Below, one piece after another: positions 60,158-64,000 of a DNA stretch of 64,000 nucleotides. The stretch spans positions 62,001-126,000 of the forward strand of contig JAEEGQ010000056.1 of the NCBI GenBank assembly GCA_016280395.1, in the 5' to 3' direction. A program made the position numbers and the translations under genes. This DNA is from Lachnospiraceae bacterium. Its GTDB lineage: Bacteria > Bacillota > Clostridia > Lachnospirales > Lachnospiraceae. The notes under the pieces are model-generated. The model did no database searches. It was given only the letters and a program-made list of their open reading frames with translations, and was not told the origin of the DNA. How positions within the stretch are numbered: position 1 is the stretch's first letter; every line of letters begins with the position of its first letter.

Positions 60158-62659
60158 ATGAAAAAAACTATCAGAAAGATAACAGCCGCCCTGCTTGCGC
60201 TGATACTCTGCGCGGGGCTCCTGCCCGTAAAGGCGCTTGCTGCACCCGCAATAGAGATCTCCGTAAAATACGGCTTTGATAATTCCGCAAGAGTCGGGAG
60301 CAAGGTCCCTTTTGCCATTACCCTTACAAACAAGGGGCAGGATTTTAACGGCTATGTGCAGGTAATAGTGCCCTCCGATTATTTAAACCGTATGGTGGAA
60401 AAGGATATAAGCCTTCCCACAGGATCGAGCAAGACCGTAACGCTCTATGTTCCCTTTGAAACAAGAGCCATGAATGCCACCATACATGTAAACAACCTTA
60501 AAGGAAAGACCGTGGCGCGACATACGGTACAGATAAAGATCCAGTCATCCCTTTCATCGCTGAACATTGGCGTATTGAGCGACGATTTTTCAGCTCTTTC
60601 CTATGCTTCGATGCTCCATATGTATACCGTTGATAACGGAAATGTCAATACAAAGCTCATCGAACTTTCAAACGAGACCTTCCCGGAAGATGGCAGCGGC
60701 TTTGACATGCTGGATATGATCCTGATCACGAACTACAGTACAGACAAGCTTTCCGATACGCAGCTCAAGGCCCTTAACGACTGGGTAAAGAACGGTGGGG
60801 CTCTTATGATCGGTACCGGAAGCACTTTGTCAAAGACACTCTCCGGTCTTAAAAACCTGCCGGCCTTTGCCCCGCTTGACTTAGGTTCCGTATCCTTTAC
60901 CACCCATAAGACCACTTACGGCCTTAAAACCGTTGATCCGAAGCATTATACCCCCAACGACCTTTACAGCCAGGGCGGGAACTCCACATACCAGTATTCC
61001 CTGCTCATGAGCTTTGGCAATGACGTCTACACAAAAGTCAGGGACGGCATACAGGCAACAGCCGCCAAAATGTATGAAGAAACAAAAGACTCCGGAGAAG
61101 AGCTCGACCCAATGGATGTAATGAAGAAGTACGGAGAAGCAAACAGCGATTATCTCTGGGCAATGTTCGGTGATTACACCGGCTACATTTACACCTACCA
61201 GACCGCTGCGGAATCCGAAAAGCCCATTATCACGGAAAAGTTTCTTGAAGAACTCTATTACCAGATGTTAGAGCCTCTTTGCGATGATGCTGTCAAAGCA
61301 GCAGGCAGCGGAGAAGAGCCCGAGATCCAGACGGATTTTTCTCCCGTTGAAGCCGAGATAGCCCATATTTCCGTAAAAATCGGCCATTCCTCCGTGAACG
61401 GCGACATAAAAGACTCAAACTCGGTATATCCGCTTGCGGACCGTTATGAATTCGGGTTTGGCACCGTTATCGTTTCCTCGGTCGATCCGACACAGAATCC
61501 GCTGGCCTCGTACAAACATAACAGCCAGGTATTCCAGTCCATACTGTCCCAGTCGTTAAACGATTATTTTCTCGCCAGGATACTGAACTACAGAGATAAG
61601 ATCAATTACAGTTACAGCCGTCCAAATATCACCGGGTTTTCCCCGAACATATATGAATCGCTGTCATCGGCTTCCGCTCCGCCTGTGCTCCTGTATGCCC
61701 TTGTGCTTATCGCATACCTTGTTTCCATACCGGTATCGTATGCGATCCTCAAGAAAAAGCGGAAAAATATCCTGTTCTGGATCACAGAAGCAGCCCTTGC
61801 CCTCGGATTTGCCCTGCTCATCCTGCTTTGCAGCTTTACGACAAAACTTAGGAACGCAGAGCTGAGAACGGCACGTATCATAAAACTTGGCGGAAACTCC
61901 GAGACCGTTACTTTACAGTCCGCCTTCGTAATGCCTAAACAAAAAACCTACAAGTTCAGTGCCGACAACTCTCTCGGGCTTGACAGATGTAATTACCGGC
62001 GTTGGTATGATAACTCGACCCAGGATATGGACAATTTTGCTTTCGGTGTCAACAGGAGGCAAAACGACAGCACCTTCATTATCAACAATACAACGACACT
62101 CGGTTATGAAACGCTTCTCGGTGTCAGTGCAAATACAGAAAAGAGCGGTTCCTTTGAAGTGATCTTCTCGGGTCTTGACCCCGTAAGTGTCACGAACAGG
62201 TCCGGCTACGATCTTAAGCATGCTTTTGTCACGACACCCAATATATGCTATTTCATAGGTGACATCGATAACGGCCAGACTGTAGCCATAGATCAGTCAA
62301 CACCGCAAGCTAACAGCAACCGGTTTGCCGGCTACACCTACAATTACACCCAGATGCTCCGTGATTACATGAGCCGGGATTCCCGCGTAAGCGCTCTTGA
62401 GTTCATGTTTGGCGGCAATGCGAGCGAATACCGGAAGACAATGCTCCGCATAGATTTCGCAAACTTCTGCAGGGATTCACACCAGATGTCACTGTCCACT
62501 ATAGTCGGCGGTTTCATGGATACGCCGTCGGATGAAAAGATCCAGACGGAAAAAGGATACGGCGAATGGAGCTATACCATGGTCTATCAGGAGATCCAAT
62601 CCGATGCAGCGCAAGGCCTTTCGCCGACGGTACCTGTACCCGAACCCTACTACAAATAA
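60158..62659 (+). CDS. Large secreted/membrane protein with GATase-like domain
   Basis: 833 residues. A signal peptide (1-29) leads to a CARDB-type beta-domain (about 35-135) and a class I glutamine-amidotransferase-like fold (about 140-235, SLNIGVLSDDFSALSY, MILITNYSTDKLS and VKNGGALMIGTGS). Two membrane spans (about 508-530 and 541-560) follow with a Lys-rich loop between them (KKKRKN), then an approximately 270-residue C-terminal region. ATG 60158 has GGAGG upstream. It precedes an ABC ATPase and a permease gene, 21 bases away, and probably is the extracytoplasmic partner of that transporter, as in gliding/GldG-type or uncharacterised ABC systems. Confidence 0.8.
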   Translation: MKKTIRKITAALLALILCAGLLPVKALAAPAIEISVKYGFDNSARVGSKVPFAITLTNKGQDFNGYVQVIVPSDYLNRMVEKDISLPTGSSKTVTLYVPFETRAMNATIHVNNLKGKTVARHTVQIKIQSSLSSLNIGVLSDDFSALSYASMLHMYTVDNGNVNTKLIELSNETFPEDGSGFDMLDMILITNYSTDKLSDTQLKALNDWVKNGGALMIGTGSTLSKTLSGLKNLPAFAPLDLGSVSFTTHKTTYGLKTVDPKHYTPNDLYSQGGNSTYQYSLLMSFGNDVYTKVRDGIQATAAKMYEETKDSGEELDPMDVMKKYGEANSDYLWAMFGDYTGYIYTYQTAAESEKPIITEKFLEELYYQMLEPLCDDAVKAAGSGEEPEIQTDFSPVEAEIAHISVKIGHSSVNGDIKDSNSVYPLADRYEFGFGTVIVSSVDPTQNPLASYKHNSQVFQSILSQSLNDYFLARILNYRDKINYSYSRPNITGFSPNIYESLSSASAPPVLLYALVLIAYLVSIPVSYAILKKKRKNILFWITEAALALGFALLILLCSFTTKLRNAELRTARIIKLGGNSETVTLQSAFVMPKQKTYKFSADNSLGLDRCNYRRWYDNSTQDMDNFAFGVNRRQNDSTFIINNTTTLGYETLLGVSANTEKSGSFEVIFSGLDPVSVTNRSGYDLKHAFVTTPNICYFIGDIDNGQTVAIDQSTPQANSNRFAGYTYNYTQMLRDYMSRDSRVSALEFMFGGNASEYRKTMLRIDFANFCRDSHQMSLSTIVGGFMDTPSDEKIQTEKGYGEWSYTMVYQEIQSDAAQGLSPTVPVPEPYYK

Positions 62660-62680
62660 GGCTTTGAAAGGATAATATAT

Positions 62681-63748
62681 ATGTTGGTAATTGAGAACTT
62701 AAATAAATATTACGGCACGTTCAGAGCCTTGAACAATGTAAACCTTACCATCAAAAAGGGTGAGCTCTTCGGCTTTGTGGGGTCTAACGGCGCCGGAAAG
62801 ACTACAACAATGAAGATCTGCGTCGGCCTTTTAAAAGCCGACAGCGGCCGCATTACCATCGACGGGAACGAGGTCGGGAAAAACACGAAGCTCCTTAAGC
62901 GCAAGGTGGGATATGTGCCGGATTTCTTCGGTGCTTACGACCACCTGACCTCCATCGAATACCTGACCTTCTTTGCAAACGCATACGGGATATACGGAAG
63001 CTCCGCAGAAAAGCTGTGCGAAGACCTGCTTGCCCTTGTAAACCTCACTGACAAGCGTAACAACGAGGTTGACGGACTCTCCCGCGGCATGAAACAGCGT
63101 CTCTGCCTTGCAAGAGCGCTTGTACACAACCCTGATCTGCTCTTCCTCGACGAGCCCGCTTCGGGCCTCGATCCCAAAGCCCGCTACGAGCTGAAGGAGA
63201 TCTTAAAGAGCCTGTCGGCAATGGGCAAGACCATAGTCATCAGTTCCCACATCCTGCCCGAACTTGCGGAGATGTGTACGTCCTTCGGCATCATAGACCG
63301 CGGCGTCATGAAGCTTACAGGGACCATGAGGGACATCCAGAATGCCACGAACATAAACCAGATGCCCATAGCCATAGTTGTCGATTCAAAAGAAGAAGAG
63401 ACCGTGAACATCCTTCGCGAGCTCCCGGGCACACAATATGTCCGTCCCCTAGCGGAAGGCCGCATAGAAGTCAATTATGCCGGCGGACGCGCGGAAGAGG
63501 TTGAACTCTTAAAGATCCTTGTCAGCAGGGATATCCCCGTTCTTTCCTACGGGCGTATGGAAGGTTCCCTTGAAAATGTCTTCCTGCAGCTCATGGGCGG
63601 CCCCGGGCCGCAGGCTCCGGCACAGCAGCCTTATCCCGCGCAGCAGGCACAACAACCCTACCCTGCACAGCAGCCTTATCCCGTGCAGCAGGCACCGCAG
63701 CCCTATCCTGCACAGCCCGGTCCGCAACAGGAGGTAATAAACAGATGA
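62681..63748 (+). CDS. ABC transporter ATPase with Pro/Gln-rich tail
   Basis: 355 residues. The first about 305 make a normal ABC-2-type ATPase: Walker A GSNGAGKTTTMKIC, signature LSRGMKQRLCLARAL, Walker B LLFLDEPASGLDP and H-loop VISSHILPE. The last about 45 are low-complexity, with PYPAQQ-type repeats encoded by near-identical DNA (63615-63725). The tail is absent from standard relatives. The stop codon overlaps the permease start (ATGA at 63745-63748). No substrate can be deduced. Confidence 0.93.
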   Translation: MLVIENLNKYYGTFRALNNVNLTIKKGELFGFVGSNGAGKTTTMKICVGLLKADSGRITIDGNEVGKNTKLLKRKVGYVPDFFGAYDHLTSIEYLTFFANAYGIYGSSAEKLCEDLLALVNLTDKRNNEVDGLSRGMKQRLCLARALVHNPDLLFLDEPASGLDPKARYELKEILKSLSAMGKTIVISSHILPELAEMCTSFGIIDRGVMKLTGTMRDIQNATNINQMPIAIVVDSKEEETVNILRELPGTQYVRPLAEGRIEVNYAGGRAEEVELLKILVSRDIPVLSYGRMEGSLENVFLQLMGGPGPQAPAQQPYPAQQAQQPYPAQQPYPVQQAPQPYPAQPGPQQEVINR

Positions 63749-64000
63749 AATTCCTGAAAAGAATAAAACTTCCAAACATAAACGCTGTCCTCTACAAGGA
63801 TATGCAGCAGAGGACAAAACGCTCGGGACTGATGATCGAGGTCTTTCTCGTAAACATGCTGTTAACGCTCATCGCCCTTATCCTGCTCGTATCGATGGGT
63901 GCTTCGGCCGCAATGTATTCACCCATAAACTACGACATCTTCCCGACGTTTTTCGTGGTACTCAGCTTCCTTGAATTCGGTTTTGTGGTGATCGTCACCC
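63745..64000 (+). CDS. ABC transporter permease, cut by window edge
   Basis: The first 85 codons of a membrane protein: MKFLKRIKLPNINAVLYKDM, a positively charged cytoplasmic start, then a membrane span (LLTLIALILLVSMGASAAMY) and a second (FFVVLSFLEFGFVVIV). The start overlaps the ATPase stop. Family expected from context: ABC-2 permease. Confidence 0.8.
   Translation, partial: MKFLKRIKLPNINAVLYKDMQQRTKRSGLMIEVFLVNMLLTLIALILLVSMGASAAMYSPINYDIFPTFFVVLSFLEFGFVVIVT

Noticed and set aside
63612-63725. Short tandem repeats looked at as a CRISPR array
   Set aside because: They are in frame, encode PYPAQQ-type residues and lack constant repeats with unique spacers.

Overview
The window looks like chromosome of a Clostridia bacterium of the Lachnospiraceae type. 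The evidence is indirect: low-GC Gram-positive housekeeping genes (veg, mecA, mutS2, gdpP, a CIRCE-controlled clpB), meso-diaminopimelate dehydrogenase, YesM/YesN and LplB/LplC-type sugar systems, and many secreted or lipid-anchored glycosidases. The base composition looks to be in the high forties of percent GC (by eye, not counted). No rRNA, tRNA, phage, transposase or CRISPR array was seen.

Layout. 1-8.1 kb: a two-component system cut by the left edge, mutS2, trmL, a lone CheX-type phosphatase, an aminotransferase with its own Lrp/AsnC regulator, an orphan C-terminal half of a HypE-like protein and a 35-residue membrane protein. 8.1-19.1 kb: nth, a GH13 amylase-type enzyme, a lipoprotein, an FGGY sugar kinase, ddh, a PH-domain protein, a zinc-phospholipase-C-like protein and a membrane-anchored carboxylesterase. 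19.2-23 kb: a structured 127-bp repeat (copy 1), veg, a cluster of CCACAA/TTGTGG (DnaA-box-like) sites, and clpB with a CIRCE operator.

23-41 kb is the glycan-degradation region. A GH18 lipoprotein and a probably foreign ATPase gene come first. Then follow a GH43 enzyme, a multi-module GH5 lipoprotein and a YesN regulator on the plus strand. The minus strand carries a small membrane protein, YesM, a membrane-anchored multi-module carbohydrate-binding protein, two ABC permeases and a substrate-binding lipoprotein. The GH5 enzyme and the anchored protein appear to share a binding module. The anchored protein is 15 bp from the permease genes, so the set reads as one system: sense the glycan (YesM/YesN), hold and cut it at the surface (binding protein, GH5, GH43), import the products (ABC). 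Copy 2 of the 127-bp repeat lies between yesN and the transporter.

41-51.5 kb: plsC, a CPA2 antiporter overlapping a PII-like gene, a DtxR-type repressor, a YaaH-like GH18 protein, an unusual protein kinase fused to a deviant-Walker ATPase domain, mecA, a DUF1858 protein with a palindromic operator, a PEGA-domain protein and cca. 51.5-58 kb is the conserved replication/ribosome cluster: ferredoxin, dnaB, rplI, gdpP, a membrane protein, rpsR, ssb, rpsF. 58-64 kb: a GH31 glucosidase, then a large membrane protein, an ABC ATPase with a Pro/Gln-rich tail and a permease cut by the right edge.

The strongest candidates for something undescribed are the paired structured repeat beside terminators, the kinase-ATPase fusion, the alternating CCACAA site cluster upstream of veg, the two mutually exclusive hairpins in front of the phospholipase-like gene, and the shared-module surface glycan system.
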